A stretch of DNA of 64,000 nucleotides from Anaerolineales bacterium (GTDB taxonomy: Bacteria > Chloroflexota > Anaerolineae > Anaerolineales > UBA6663): assembly GCA_020850595.1 (NCBI GenBank), contig JADZEK010000034.1, positions 1 through 64,000 on the forward strand, read 5' to 3'. Position numbers and translations under genes: made by a program. Under the pieces are notes generated by a model. The model did no database searches and had not been told where the DNA came from. It saw only the letters and a program-made list of their open reading frames with translations. Below, piece after piece: positions 17,524 through 26,073 of this stretch; position 1 is the first letter of the stretch, and the number at the start of each line of letters is the position of its first letter.

Positions 17524-17810
17524 GAACGCTGCGCCACCACCGGCCCGGCCGTGCGATTTTGCTCGCTGGCCAAATGGGCGGCGATGTTGGCGTGGAACCA
17601 GGTGGGGCCAAAAGCCGCGGCCCCAGCCTGGGCGTCAGCGGGCGTTTCCCACAAGATGATCACGCAGCACCGGTCGGCCGCTTCTTTGTTCAGGTAAGTA
17701 GCGATGCAGCCCTTAAGCTGCGCCAGCATGGGAAACCCCTCTGTCTGGATTCGCGGCGCTAACTCGTCCACCGAAACGTCCAAATGCAAGTGATTGATGA
17801 CAGCAAACAT
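17520..17810 (-). CDS. Small ABM-like (dimeric alpha/beta barrel) protein
   Basis: A 96-residue protein with the size and pattern of an antibiotic-biosynthesis-monooxygenase (ABM) domain: a first strand FAVINHLHLDVSVDEL, a middle KGCIATYLNKE turn and CVIILWETPADAQAG leading to the last helix. Many such proteins are small oxygenases, isomerases or structural dimers; catalytic residues are not conserved enough to decide. It is translationally coupled to lutB, so it probably belongs to the lactate system. Confidence 0.55.
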   Translation of the reverse strand: MFAVINHLHLDVSVDELAPRIQTEGFPMLAQLKGCIATYLNKEAADRCCVIILWETPADAQAGAAAFGPTWFHANIAAHLASEQNRTAGPVVAQRS

Positions 17811-17826
17811 GCGGCTCCTCGCTAAG

Positions 17827-18771
17827 CTAAGGCTGATCCAGCGTCCACAATTCCACGTTCGTCATCTCGCAGCGCGTGCCATAATCGCGGTTGGTGCCCG
17901 AAAGCAGCGTGTAATTCAACAAGCCGTTCTTCAGGCTGCCGTCGTGTGCCGTCAGCACGCGCTGGTCGTTCACATAGGCCGTAAAGCGGTCGGCCTCCAC
18001 CGCCAGCATAAACTGGGCCGAACCTTCAGGCACGTCTAGCCGGCCGGCCCGCGCGCTGGCCAACTCCGTCAACTCACCTAGGCGGTTCTTCAGAAAGTAC
18101 ACCACGCCGTCCAGGCCCAGGTAAACCAGGTAGTGGTCCAGGTTCTCGCGCGACGTCTCGCGAAAGACGAACCCACAGCCCGAGTTGAACCAGTTGGCCG
18201 TGTCGCTGGCTGACGCCCAGGCAAAGTCCGCGCGCACCACGAAGTCGGTTGGCGCGTAGCCCGTCCATAGCCACTGGTACCAATTGATCTGTGCCCAGGC
18301 GTCGCTGAAGTCATCCAGGCGGTCGTAGCGCCCGGCGCTGCTATTCAGGTAGCCCTCGGCCACAATCGCCTCCACGCGCGCTGCCAGCGGCTGGGCCTGG
18401 GCCGTGGCCTGCGCCCGGGTGGCTTGGGCCGCCGCTATGCGCGCAGCCTTGCGCTCTGCCGCTGCCGTCGCTTGGGCCTGGGCCGTGGCGGTGCGGCCCG
18501 CCTGAGCCGCCTCGGTGCCCGCCACGCTGGCGGCCGTTGCTTCTGCCTTGGCCTCGCTGGTCGCTGTCTCCGCTACGGCCGTTAGCGTCGCCACCAACCC
18601 CTCGGCCACCTGGACCGCGCGCGCCGTCGCCGTGCCGCTCACGTTCGGCGTGCCGCTCGGCGCTGCCGTGGCCGGCGGAGCGAGCGGCGTGGGTGTCACG
18701 CAGCCGGCCGCCAACACCAGCGCCAGGTTCACGGCCAGGGCGCGCCGCCTCAGCTTGGCTTGTGCCCCCAT
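17827..18771 (-). CDS. Lipoprotein with Ala/Thr-rich coiled segment and lectin-like C-terminal domain
   Basis: A 314-residue exported lipoprotein. The signal peptide ends in a lipobox LAAGC (Cys about 24). Residues about 45-135 are a low-complexity Ala/Thr/Glu/Gln helix-forming stretch with repeated TAQAQATA-like units. The rest resembles a concanavalin-like jelly-roll (GCGFVFRETS, HYLVYLGLDG, FTAYVNDQRVLTA), seen in sugar-binding or DUF1080-like proteins. It sits between lutA and the ABM gene on the same strand with short gaps, which is an odd place for a surface protein. I do not know its ligand. Confidence 0.65.
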   Translation of the reverse strand: MGAQAKLRRRALAVNLALVLAAGCVTPTPLAPPATAAPSGTPNVSGTATARAVQVAEGLVATLTAVAETATSEAKAEATAASVAGTEAAQAGRTATAQAQATAAAERKAARIAAAQATRAQATAQAQPLAARVEAIVAEGYLNSSAGRYDRLDDFSDAWAQINWYQWLWTGYAPTDFVVRADFAWASASDTANWFNSGCGFVFRETSRENLDHYLVYLGLDGVVYFLKNRLGELTELASARAGRLDVPEGSAQFMLAVEADRFTAYVNDQRVLTAHDGSLKNGLLNYTLLSGTNRDYGTRCEMTNVELWTLDQP

Positions 18772-18783
18772 GTTGCCCTTCCC

Positions 18784-19530
18784 TTAGCCTCGCGCCAGCA
18801 CCTCAGCCAGGTGCAGGCAGCGCACGGCCGTGTGGTCGCGGCGCAGCCCGCCTTCCAGATGCATCAGGCAGCTCATATCGCAGCTCACCAGCGCCTCGGC
18901 GCCGGTGGCGCGCACATTTGCCAGCTTATTGTCCAGCATGGCCGCGGATACCTCGCCGTGCTTGACCGCAAACAACCCGCCGAAGCCGCAGCAAACCTCC
19001 GCCTGTGGCAGCGGGACCACGTCGGCTCCCGGCACGGCCGCCAACAGCGCCTGTCCCGCCGCACCCTGCCCCAACCCGCGCGTGAGGTGGCAAGCCGTGT
19101 GAAACGTAGCCTTCCCCGTGAACGTGCTGGTGGCCGCTACCGTCGCCGGATCCACCCCCAGCACGGCCACCAAGAAATGCGCGAACTCATAGGTGCGCGC
19201 CGCCACCGCCTCGGCGCGCTTGCAGTTCACTGGGTCGTCGCGCAACAGGTCGGGGTAGCCGTGAATGATCATCGCCGCGCATGAGCCGGAGGGCGTCACA
19301 ATCGGCGCGGGCGACTGCTCGAATATGTCCAGGAAGCGCAGGGCCAAGTCGCGCGCCTGTGGCCGAAACCCGGCGTTGTAACCGGGTTGGCCGCAGCACG
19401 TCTGCTCGGCCGGAAACTCGACCGCAACGCCGAGGCGCTCCAGCACGGTGACGACCGCCTCGCCCACTTCGGGGAAGAGCGAGTCAATAATGCAGGTGAT
19501 AAAGAGTTGGACGCGTGGAATAGTAGGCAC
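18784..19530 (-). CDS. lutA: Lactate utilisation protein A (CCG-domain oxidoreductase subunit)
   Basis: A 248-residue protein with two CCG domains: TCCGQPGYNAG (about 44-54) and VCCGFGGLFA (about 180-189), plus TACHLTRGLG (about 146-155), the pattern of LutA and GlpC/HdrB relatives that bind an iron-sulfur cluster. First gene of the operon lutA-lipoprotein-ABM-lutB-lutC-V4R. The start is a GTG only six bases after a TATAAT box, so the message is probably leaderless. Confidence 0.88.
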   Translation of the reverse strand: MPTIPRVQLFITCIIDSLFPEVGEAVVTVLERLGVAVEFPAEQTCCGQPGYNAGFRPQARDLALRFLDIFEQSPAPIVTPSGSCAAMIIHGYPDLLRDDPVNCKRAEAVAARTYEFAHFLVAVLGVDPATVAATSTFTGKATFHTACHLTRGLGQGAAGQALLAAVPGADVVPLPQAEVCCGFGGLFAVKHGEVSAAMLDNKLANVRATGAEALVSCDMSCLMHLEGGLRRDHTAVRCLHLAEVLARG

Positions 19531-19536
19531 GGCGCG

Positions 19537-19566
19537 ATTATAAAGCTGTTTGCGGCGGCCTCACAA
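19537..19566 (-). promoter_or_regulatory. Promoter of the lut operon (leaderless start)
   Basis: On the minus strand TTGTGA (19566-19561) and TATAAT (19542-19537) are 18 bases apart. The GTG start codon of lutA begins six bases downstream of the -10 box, where transcription itself should start. Confidence 0.6.
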
Positions 19567-19723
19567 CCCCCGCGCCGCCAAGGGTCAATGCCCGGCGGCC
19601 CTGTGGTATATTCCTTGTCCGCGCTCCGGCCTGCCCGCGAGCGCCGCGCCTCTACGTTGCCGGGCCGCCGCTCGCGCTGCTCAGGGGTTCCGCGCCAGGC
19701 CCGCTGTCTAAGGAGAAGTTCGT

Positions 19724-21895
19724 GTGTTGACCGATGCCCGTCATGCCACCCTGCCGCCGGTACTGGCCGAAGTGGCGCTCCCGCGCCGCCTCGAAGGCCT
19801 CAAGGCCCTTGCCAGCAACATGTGGTGGACCTGGTACCCCGACTCGCCCGAAATCTTCAAGCGCATAGATAACACTCTCTGGATCGAGACCTATCATAAC
19901 CCGGTGAAGTTCCTGCGCCAGGTGAAGCGCAAGACCCTCAACGCCGCGGTGCACAACCGCGCCGTGCTGAGCCTCTACGACCGGACGCTCGCGGCCTTTG
20001 AGGCTTACCTGGCCCGCGCCGACACCTGGTATGCCGCCACCCACCCCGACCGCGCTGACCACTTCATCGCCTATTTCTCCACCGAATTCGGCCTGCACGA
20101 GTCCTTTCCCACCTACGCCGGCGGCCTGGGCATCCTCTCCGGCGACCACGCCAAAGAAGCCTCCGACCTCGGCCTGCCGTTTGTCGGCGTCGGTTTTCTT
20201 TACAACCAGGGCTACTTCTCCCAGCACATCACCGAAGACGGCTGGCAGGAGGCGGGCTACCGCCGCTACTCCTTCGAGGACGTGCCCGTCATCCCCTTCA
20301 CCGATGAGCAGGGCCAACCTCTGATTATCAGCGTAGACCTGCCCGGTCGCGCGCTACACGCCCGCGTCTGGCGCATTCAGGTCGGCCGCATCCCTCTCAT
20401 CTTGCTGGATAGCGACATCGAACAGAACGCCCCCGCTGACCGTGACCTCACTGCGCGCGTCTACGGCGGCGACCTGGATACCCGCATTTCGCAAGAGATC
20501 ATCCTCGGCATCGGCGGCGTGCGCGCCCTGCGGGCGCTCAACATCCAGCCCAAAGTCTGGCACATGAACGAAGGCCACTCGGCCTTCCTGGCGCTGGAGC
20601 GCATGCGCGAACACATCGCTGCCGGCCTGTCGCTGGACGAGGCCGAGGCGCGGGTGCGGGCCGCCACCGTCTTTACGACCCACACGCCCGTGCCCGCCGG
20701 CAACGAAGAGTTCCCCGACTGGCTGATTGACCGCTACTTCAACCAGTATTGGGGCCAACTGGGCCTCGACCGCGAGCGCTTCATTGACCTGGCCCGCCAC
20801 GCCCAAAGCTGGGGCCAGACCTTCAGCATGTCCATGCTCGCCATCCGCATGTCGCACGCCCGTAACGGCGTCAGTGAACTGCACGGCCGCGTCAGCCGCG
20901 CCATGTGGCAATTCCTGTTTCCCAACACGGCCGTCGAGCAGGTGCCCATCCGCGCCATCACCAACGGCGTGCACACGGCCACCTGGCTGGCCCGGCGCAT
21001 GCGCTCCCTCTACGACCGCTACCTCGGCCCCAACTGGATGGACAACCTCGACGACCCGAGCACCTGGCAGCCGATCTATGCCGCGCCCGACGACGAGCTG
21101 TGGGGCGCGCGCCGCCATCTCAAGCGCAAGCTGGCCGCCTTCGCCCGCGAGCGCGCCCGCGTGCAGTGGCTGACCACGCGCCGCCACCCGGTGCAGATCG
21201 TGGCCGGCGGGGTGCTGCTCGACCCCTACATGCTCACACTGGGCTTCGCCCGCCGCTTCGCCACTTACAAGCGCGGCTCGCTCATCCTGCGCGACCCCGA
21301 GCGCCTCATGCGCCTGGTGAACGACGTAGAGCGCCCGGTGCAGATCATCTTCGCCGGCAAAGCTCATCCCATGGATGAGCCGGGCAAGCTCATCATCCAG
21401 CAGGTCTACCGCACCCTCAAGAAAGCGGAATACGGCGGGCGCATTGTCTTCCTCGAAGACTACGACATCAACCTGGCCCGCTACCTGGTGCAGGGGGTAG
21501 ACGTCTGGCTCAACAACCCGCGCCGCCCGCTGGAGGCCTCCGGCACCTCGGGCATGAAGGCCGCCCTGAACGGCGTCCTCAACTTCTCAGTGCTCGACGG
21601 CTGGTGGCAGGAGGGCTTCAACGGCGAAAACGGCTGGGCCATCGGCGACGAGGCTGAGTTTACCAACGCCGACGAGCAAGACGCCCGCGACGCCGCCAGC
21701 CTGTACGACACGCTGGAAAACCAGATCGTGCCGTTGTTCTATGAGGACGGCGCCGCCGAACCGCCCGCCGGCTGGCTGAAAATGATGAAGAACTCCATCG
21801 CCACCCTGGCGCCGGCCTTCAGCACCCGCCGCATGGTCAAGCAGTACGTGGAAGAGGTGTACCTGGACGCGGAGCCTGTCGCGACCGCGCCCTAG
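19724..21895 (+). CDS. glgP: Alpha-glucan (glycogen/maltodextrin) phosphorylase, short GT35 form
   Basis: A 723-residue phosphorylase that releases glucose-1-phosphate from alpha-1,4-glucans. The N-terminal part begins ALPRRLEGLKALASNMWWTW, the DUF3417 segment typical of the bacterial short form. The middle has YFSTEFGLHESFPTYAGGLG and HMNEGHSAFL. The PLP lysine lies in SGTSGMKAALNG (Lys612). The start is a GTG at 19724 with AAGGAG ahead; a TATATT box occurs at 19607-19612. It lacks the long N-terminal regulatory region of animal and E. coli enzymes, as expected for this branch. Confidence 0.92.
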   Translation: MLTDARHATLPPVLAEVALPRRLEGLKALASNMWWTWYPDSPEIFKRIDNTLWIETYHNPVKFLRQVKRKTLNAAVHNRAVLSLYDRTLAAFEAYLARADTWYAATHPDRADHFIAYFSTEFGLHESFPTYAGGLGILSGDHAKEASDLGLPFVGVGFLYNQGYFSQHITEDGWQEAGYRRYSFEDVPVIPFTDEQGQPLIISVDLPGRALHARVWRIQVGRIPLILLDSDIEQNAPADRDLTARVYGGDLDTRISQEIILGIGGVRALRALNIQPKVWHMNEGHSAFLALERMREHIAAGLSLDEAEARVRAATVFTTHTPVPAGNEEFPDWLIDRYFNQYWGQLGLDRERFIDLARHAQSWGQTFSMSMLAIRMSHARNGVSELHGRVSRAMWQFLFPNTAVEQVPIRAITNGVHTATWLARRMRSLYDRYLGPNWMDNLDDPSTWQPIYAAPDDELWGARRHLKRKLAAFARERARVQWLTTRRHPVQIVAGGVLLDPYMLTLGFARRFATYKRGSLILRDPERLMRLVNDVERPVQIIFAGKAHPMDEPGKLIIQQVYRTLKKAEYGGRIVFLEDYDINLARYLVQGVDVWLNNPRRPLEASGTSGMKAALNGVLNFSVLDGWWQEGFNGENGWAIGDEAEFTNADEQDARDAASLYDTLENQIVPLFYEDGAAEPPAGWLKMMKNSIATLAPAFSTRRMVKQYVEEVYLDAEPVATAP

Positions 21896-21915
21896 CTTCC
21901 CCCGTTGTCCCGCGC

Positions 21916-21946
21916 CGGGGCGCGGCCGGCTCGCTGCCGCGCCCCG
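21916..21946 (+). terminator. GC-rich hairpin after glgP
   Basis: CGGGGCGCGG (21916-21925) pairs perfectly with 21937-21946 around an 11-base loop. Only a weak T stretch follows (CTGCGTTTCC), so termination would be imperfect and read-through into the next gene is likely. Confidence 0.5.
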
Positions 21947-21968
21947 CTGCGTTTCCTCTGGAGGCCTC

Positions 21969-22478
21969 ATGGAAGCGCTGCTCGCCGGTCTCTTCATCTT
22001 CGCCATGCGCGTCATAGACATGTCGCTCGACACGCTGCGCCTACTCTTCGTCATGCGCGGGCGCAAGCTCATCTCGGGGCTGATCGGCGCGACCCAGGCA
22101 GCCGTCTTCATCCTGGCCGTCAGCCAGGTGCTCAAGGGGCCGCTCAACGCCCTCACCGTCACCGGCTACGCCGCGGGCTACGGCGTCGGCGTCATCCTCG
22201 GCATGTTGTTCGAGGAGCGCCTCGCCATCGGCTATGCCATGTTCCGCATCTACTCGCCCGCGCGCGGGGCGGCCATTGCCGCGGCCCTGCGCGCGGCGGG
22301 CCATGCCGCCACCGAGTTTAGCGCCCAGGGCAAAGACGGCATGGTCGCCGTCGTCACCACCGCCGTGCCGCGCAAGGCCATTGCCGCCGTCCGGGCCATC
22401 ATCGAGCAGGCCGACGAGCAGGCCTTCGTGACCATGGACGAGGTGCGCCCGCTCACGCGCGGGCACTTCCGGCACTAG
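21969..22478 (+). CDS. UPF0316/DUF5698-type membrane protein
   Basis: A 169-residue protein with three N-terminal membrane helices (about 3-22, 35-55, 62-80) and a soluble C-terminal domain (DUF2179-like, about 85-165). The start MEALLAGLFIFAMRVIDMSLDTLRLLFVMRG is typical of the UPF0316 family. The biochemical role is unknown. GGAGG lies six bases before the ATG. Confidence 0.8.
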   Translation: MEALLAGLFIFAMRVIDMSLDTLRLLFVMRGRKLISGLIGATQAAVFILAVSQVLKGPLNALTVTGYAAGYGVGVILGMLFEERLAIGYAMFRIYSPARGAAIAAALRAAGHAATEFSAQGKDGMVAVVTTAVPRKAIAAVRAIIEQADEQAFVTMDEVRPLTRGHFRH

Positions 22479-22492
22479 GCCCCCGGTCATCC

Positions 22493-23380
22493 ATGCCACC
22501 TTTTAGCCCCACGCTGCGGGCGGCCGTCGAGCGCGCCATGACCGCGCGCCTGGGGCGAGCCTGGCGCGCCGCCCAGGTGCGCGACCTGGAAGACCGCGCC
22601 TCGCACCCCGCCGCCGTGCTCACCGACGGCGTCACGGCCGTCTTCGCCAAGTTTAGCGCCGCGCCCGACGGCCGCGCCCAGTTCGAGGCCGAGCTGTCTG
22701 GGCTGCGCCTGCTGGCCGAGCGCGCCGGGGTGCACACCCCCACGCCGCTAGACTTGCTGGAAGCTGAAGGCGGCGCACTGCTGCTGCTCGAAGCGCTGCC
22801 TGAGGTCGCGCGCGGCCCCGCCGAGTGGCGCGACCTGGGCCGCGCGCTGGCCCGCATCCACGCCGTCACCGGCGACACCTGCGGCCTGCCCACCGCCAAC
22901 TACTTCGGCCCCCTCCCGCAAGACAACACCCCCCTGCCCGATTGGCCCACGTTCTATGCCGAGCGCCGCGTGCGCGCCAACCTGCGCCGCGCCGTGGACA
23001 CCGGGCACGTGCCGCCGAATCTCCAGCGCGAGGTCGAACGCCTCATCGCCCGCCTGCCCGAGCTGGCCGGCCCGCCCGCGTGGCCCTGCCTACTGCACGG
23101 CGACGCCCAGCAAAACAACTTCGTCAGCACCCCGACCGGCACGGTGGTGATAGACCCGGCTGTCCATTACGGCCATCCTGAGTATGATCTGGCCCTGCTC
23201 GACTACTTCGCGCCGGTGCCGCCCGATGTCTGGGCGGGCTACCGGGAGGTGCGCCCCACCGCCCCCGGTTTCGCCGCCCGCCGCGACCTGTGGCGGATCG
23301 GCCCGTGGCTGGCCGTCGTGGCGGTAGACGGCCCGGCCTGGCTGGGCCAACTGGAGGCCGCCTTGGCCCGCTTTGCGTAG
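22493..23380 (+). CDS. Fructosamine-3-kinase-like protein
   Basis: A 295-residue protein-kinase-like fold enzyme of the FN3K group, which phosphorylates fructosamines so that sugar adducts leave proteins. It has the nucleotide-binding KFSAAPDG region, an FN3K-like LGRALARIHA helix, the catalytic LLHGDAQQNNF loop (about 198-208) and IDPAVHYGHPEYDLA (about 219-233), the last characteristic of FN3K rather than aminoglycoside kinases. It follows a glucan phosphorylase gene, so a sugar-damage role fits, though direct linkage is unproven. Confidence 0.82.
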   Translation: MPPFSPTLRAAVERAMTARLGRAWRAAQVRDLEDRASHPAAVLTDGVTAVFAKFSAAPDGRAQFEAELSGLRLLAERAGVHTPTPLDLLEAEGGALLLLEALPEVARGPAEWRDLGRALARIHAVTGDTCGLPTANYFGPLPQDNTPLPDWPTFYAERRVRANLRRAVDTGHVPPNLQREVERLIARLPELAGPPAWPCLLHGDAQQNNFVSTPTGTVVIDPAVHYGHPEYDLALLDYFAPVPPDVWAGYREVRPTAPGFAARRDLWRIGPWLAVVAVDGPAWLGQLEAALARFA

Positions 23381-23429
23381 GCCGCGTAACGAACCCGTAA
23401 CGGCGCGGGAGTACTCTCACGCTAGGCTT

Positions 23430-24743
23430 ATGCTGACCGACGGCGCCCCTTCCTCGACCGGCCGCACTCCGACTGCCATATCCATCTGGCGGCGCGCCGC
23501 CAGCTTCGCCTGGCTGGCCTTCTTCACCCTCGCCACGCTCACCCTCCTGGCGGCCATCCCCGCCCGTTGGACCGAGCTGACCCAGCCCTCCCCGCTCATC
23601 GCCGCCCATCTGGCGGCCCTGGGCTGGGTGACGACCCCCTACGCGGTCTGGACCCTCGGCAGCGAGGTTGTGTTTGCGGCAGGCTTTCTGCTGGTGGCCG
23701 TCTTCATCTTCCTGCGACGCCCCGACGACCGCATGGCCTGGTTCACCGCCCTGGTGCTGGTGGTCTTCGGGGTGGGCAATCAGTCCATCACCCTGACCCT
23801 CAACGCCCTGCGCCCGCACCCGGTGGGTCAAGCGCTGTTCGCGGGGTTTGGCTTTGCAGCCTGGGGATCATTCACCCAGTTCGCCTACCTGTTCCCCAGC
23901 GGGCGCTATGTTCCCCGCTGGACGCGTCTGCCGGGGTTGCTGTGGGTGCTGCTGTGCATCCCCTGGAATCTCATGCCGGGCTCGCGCCTTGACCCCACCA
24001 CCTGGCCGGCGTGGCTGTTCATGCCGCTGCTGCTCGTTTTGTGGCTCACCTTTGCCGTCGCTCAGGTCTACCGGTTTGTGTGGGTCTCCAGTGCCATCGA
24101 ACGCCAGCAGACCAAATGGGTGCTGTTCGCCCTCCTTATGGTCATTGTCGGGGAGTTGCTGTTGCTATTCACGCTGAACGCTTACGACGGACGAGTGATC
24201 GGCTATTTGATGTCGAACACTCAGGCGCCGCCCACGCCCGGCCTCTTCGCGGCCATTACCGTCGCCCGCAGCCTGTACATCCCCATCTATCTGATGCTGC
24301 CCCTCGGCATGGCCGTCGCCATCCTGCGCTACCGCCTGTTCGACATAGACCTCATCATCCGCCGCACGCTGGTCTACTCCGCCGTGTCGGCCGTGCTGGC
24401 GCTCGCTTATTTCGGCAGCGTGCTCTTACTGCAAAGCGTGTTTCAGGCCATCACGGGTGAGGGCAACAACGCGCTCGTCACAGTGCTTTCCACCCTCTTC
24501 ATCGCCGCGCTGTTTGGCCCCGTCCGCAGCCGCGTGCAACGCGCCATTGATCGGCGCTTCTACCGACAGAAATACGACGCAGCGCGCACCCTGGCCGCCT
24601 TCGGCGCCCGCGCCCGCGATGTGGTGGCGCTGGAGCAGCTTTCTGAGGAACTGCTGGCCGCCGTGGACGCAACGATGCAGCCGGCGCACTTGGGTTTGTG
24701 GGTGCGCCACACCAGCGGCCCCGGCCGACCGGGGACACCTTGA
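23430..24743 (+). CDS. Polytopic membrane protein resembling the sensor half of a histidine kinase
   Basis: About 437 residues from the ATG at 23430 (a TTG at 23373 would overlap the kinase gene). Roughly eight to nine membrane helices end with the pattern RYRLFDIDLIIRRTLVYS, common in multi-helix input domains of Chloroflexota histidine kinases. After the helices comes IDRRFYRQKYDAARTLAAF and about 50 residues that look like the linker to a GAF or kinase domain, but the protein stops there with no kinase. It may be a free-standing sensor or a truncated kinase. Its stop overlaps the next start (TTGA). Confidence 0.65.
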   Translation: MLTDGAPSSTGRTPTAISIWRRAASFAWLAFFTLATLTLLAAIPARWTELTQPSPLIAAHLAALGWVTTPYAVWTLGSEVVFAAGFLLVAVFIFLRRPDDRMAWFTALVLVVFGVGNQSITLTLNALRPHPVGQALFAGFGFAAWGSFTQFAYLFPSGRYVPRWTRLPGLLWVLLCIPWNLMPGSRLDPTTWPAWLFMPLLLVLWLTFAVAQVYRFVWVSSAIERQQTKWVLFALLMVIVGELLLLFTLNAYDGRVIGYLMSNTQAPPTPGLFAAITVARSLYIPIYLMLPLGMAVAILRYRLFDIDLIIRRTLVYSAVSAVLALAYFGSVLLLQSVFQAITGEGNNALVTVLSTLFIAALFGPVRSRVQRAIDRRFYRQKYDAARTLAAFGARARDVVALEQLSEELLAAVDATMQPAHLGLWVRHTSGPGRPGTP

Positions 24744-26041
24744 ACCTCGTCATCTCCACCTTCGGCGCGCGCGGCGACGTGCAGCCCTACCTGGCGCTGG
24801 CCGTGGGCATGCAGGCCGCGGGCCATCGCGTCACCCTCGCCACGTCCGAAGACTTCACAGAGTGGATTCTGTCTTACGGGGTAAACACCCACCCGACGCC
24901 CTTCAGCTTGCAGGGCGCCATGCAGCAGCCGGAGACTCAGGCCGCGCTACGGGGCAAAAACGTCTTCAAGCTGCTGCGCCTGCTGCGCGACGCCATGCGC
25001 CAGATCGGCAACGCCCGCGACGATGTGTGGGCCGCGATCCAATCAGCCGATTTCGTCATCCAAAGCCCAACTGGCACTGGAGCGCTGGAGGCCGCCGCCC
25101 AGCGAGGCGTGCCGGTGGCCTTCGCCTCCCCGGTCCCCTTCGCGCCCACCCGCGCGTTTCCGTCGTTCTTCTTGGGCGCGCCGCGCTTCTCGCTGGGCGG
25201 CGGCTACAACTACTTTACCCACGTGCTCATGGATCGCATGTTATGGAGCGGCATGGGCGCGGCCATGACCAACCCGTTGCGCCAGCAGTTGGGCTTGCGC
25301 CCCTGGCGTTCGTTTGGCGAGTTGCTCGCTTACAGCCGTGGCTTAGGTATCCCCATGCTCTATGGTTACAGCGCGCGCGTCCTGCCCAAACCGGCTGATT
25401 GGGATGCCTACCAGCAGTTGACGGGCTATTGGTTTCTGCCGCCGCCGCCCGCTTGGTCGCCTGAGAGCGTGCCGGAGTTAGCCCGCTTTCTGGACAACGG
25501 CCCGCCGCCGGTCTATATCGGCTTTGGGAGCATGAGCCTGGGCCACCCCGAACAGCAGACCAAACTGGCGCTGCGGGCCTTGGAGTTGAGTGGGCAGCGG
25601 GGCGTGCTGCTGACGGGCTGGGGCGGGCTGGCGCGCGCCGCCGCGCCCCCCACCGTGTTGGTCGTGGACAACGTGCCGCACACCTGGCTGTTCCCTCGCA
25701 TGGCGGCGGTCGTGCATCACGGGGGCGCCGGCACTACGGGCGCGGGCCTGAGGGCGGGCGTGCCCAACCTCATCGCGGCTTTCGCGGCCGACCAATCCAG
25801 TTGGGCCGAGCGCGTGGTCCAACTCGGAGTCGGGCCGCGCATTCCGGGCATTCGCCGCCTCACCGCCGAGACCCTGGCGGCGGCGATTGACACGGCCGTG
25901 AACGACCCGGCCATGCGCGCCCGCGCCGCTGCGCTGGGCGAGCAGATCCGCGCCGAAGACGGCGTGGGCACCGCGGTGCGCCTGATCGAGGCGCAGGCGG
26001 CGCGCCGGCACTCACGTTATAATCAAGGCACGTTCGGCTGA
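24740..26041 (+). CDS. Glycosyltransferase of the UGT/sterol-glucosyltransferase type (GT1)
   Basis: A protein of about 433 residues with the GT1 N-terminal start LNLVISTFGARGDVQPYLALA and the C-terminal nucleotide-sugar site (VVDNVPHTWLFPRMAAVVHHGGAGTTGAGLRAGVP). These proteins transfer a sugar from a UDP or TDP donor to a lipid or small hydrophobic acceptor. I place the start at the TTG at 24740, which overlaps the previous stop codon, because homology begins exactly there. It is translationally coupled to the 7TM protein upstream. Confidence 0.82.
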   Translation: MNLVISTFGARGDVQPYLALAVGMQAAGHRVTLATSEDFTEWILSYGVNTHPTPFSLQGAMQQPETQAALRGKNVFKLLRLLRDAMRQIGNARDDVWAAIQSADFVIQSPTGTGALEAAAQRGVPVAFASPVPFAPTRAFPSFFLGAPRFSLGGGYNYFTHVLMDRMLWSGMGAAMTNPLRQQLGLRPWRSFGELLAYSRGLGIPMLYGYSARVLPKPADWDAYQQLTGYWFLPPPPAWSPESVPELARFLDNGPPPVYIGFGSMSLGHPEQQTKLALRALELSGQRGVLLTGWGGLARAAAPPTVLVVDNVPHTWLFPRMAAVVHHGGAGTTGAGLRAGVPNLIAAFAADQSSWAERVVQLGVGPRIPGIRRLTAETLAAAIDTAVNDPAMRARAAALGEQIRAEDGVGTAVRLIEAQAARRHSRYNQGTFG

Positions 26042-26073
26042 ACCACTGCCGCTCGTGGCCGAGGCCCTGCCCC

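Noticed and set aside
22493..23380. Aminoglycoside-resistance kinase
   Set aside because: The IDPAVHYGHPE segment and overall pattern fit fructosamine kinases, and there is no resistance context.
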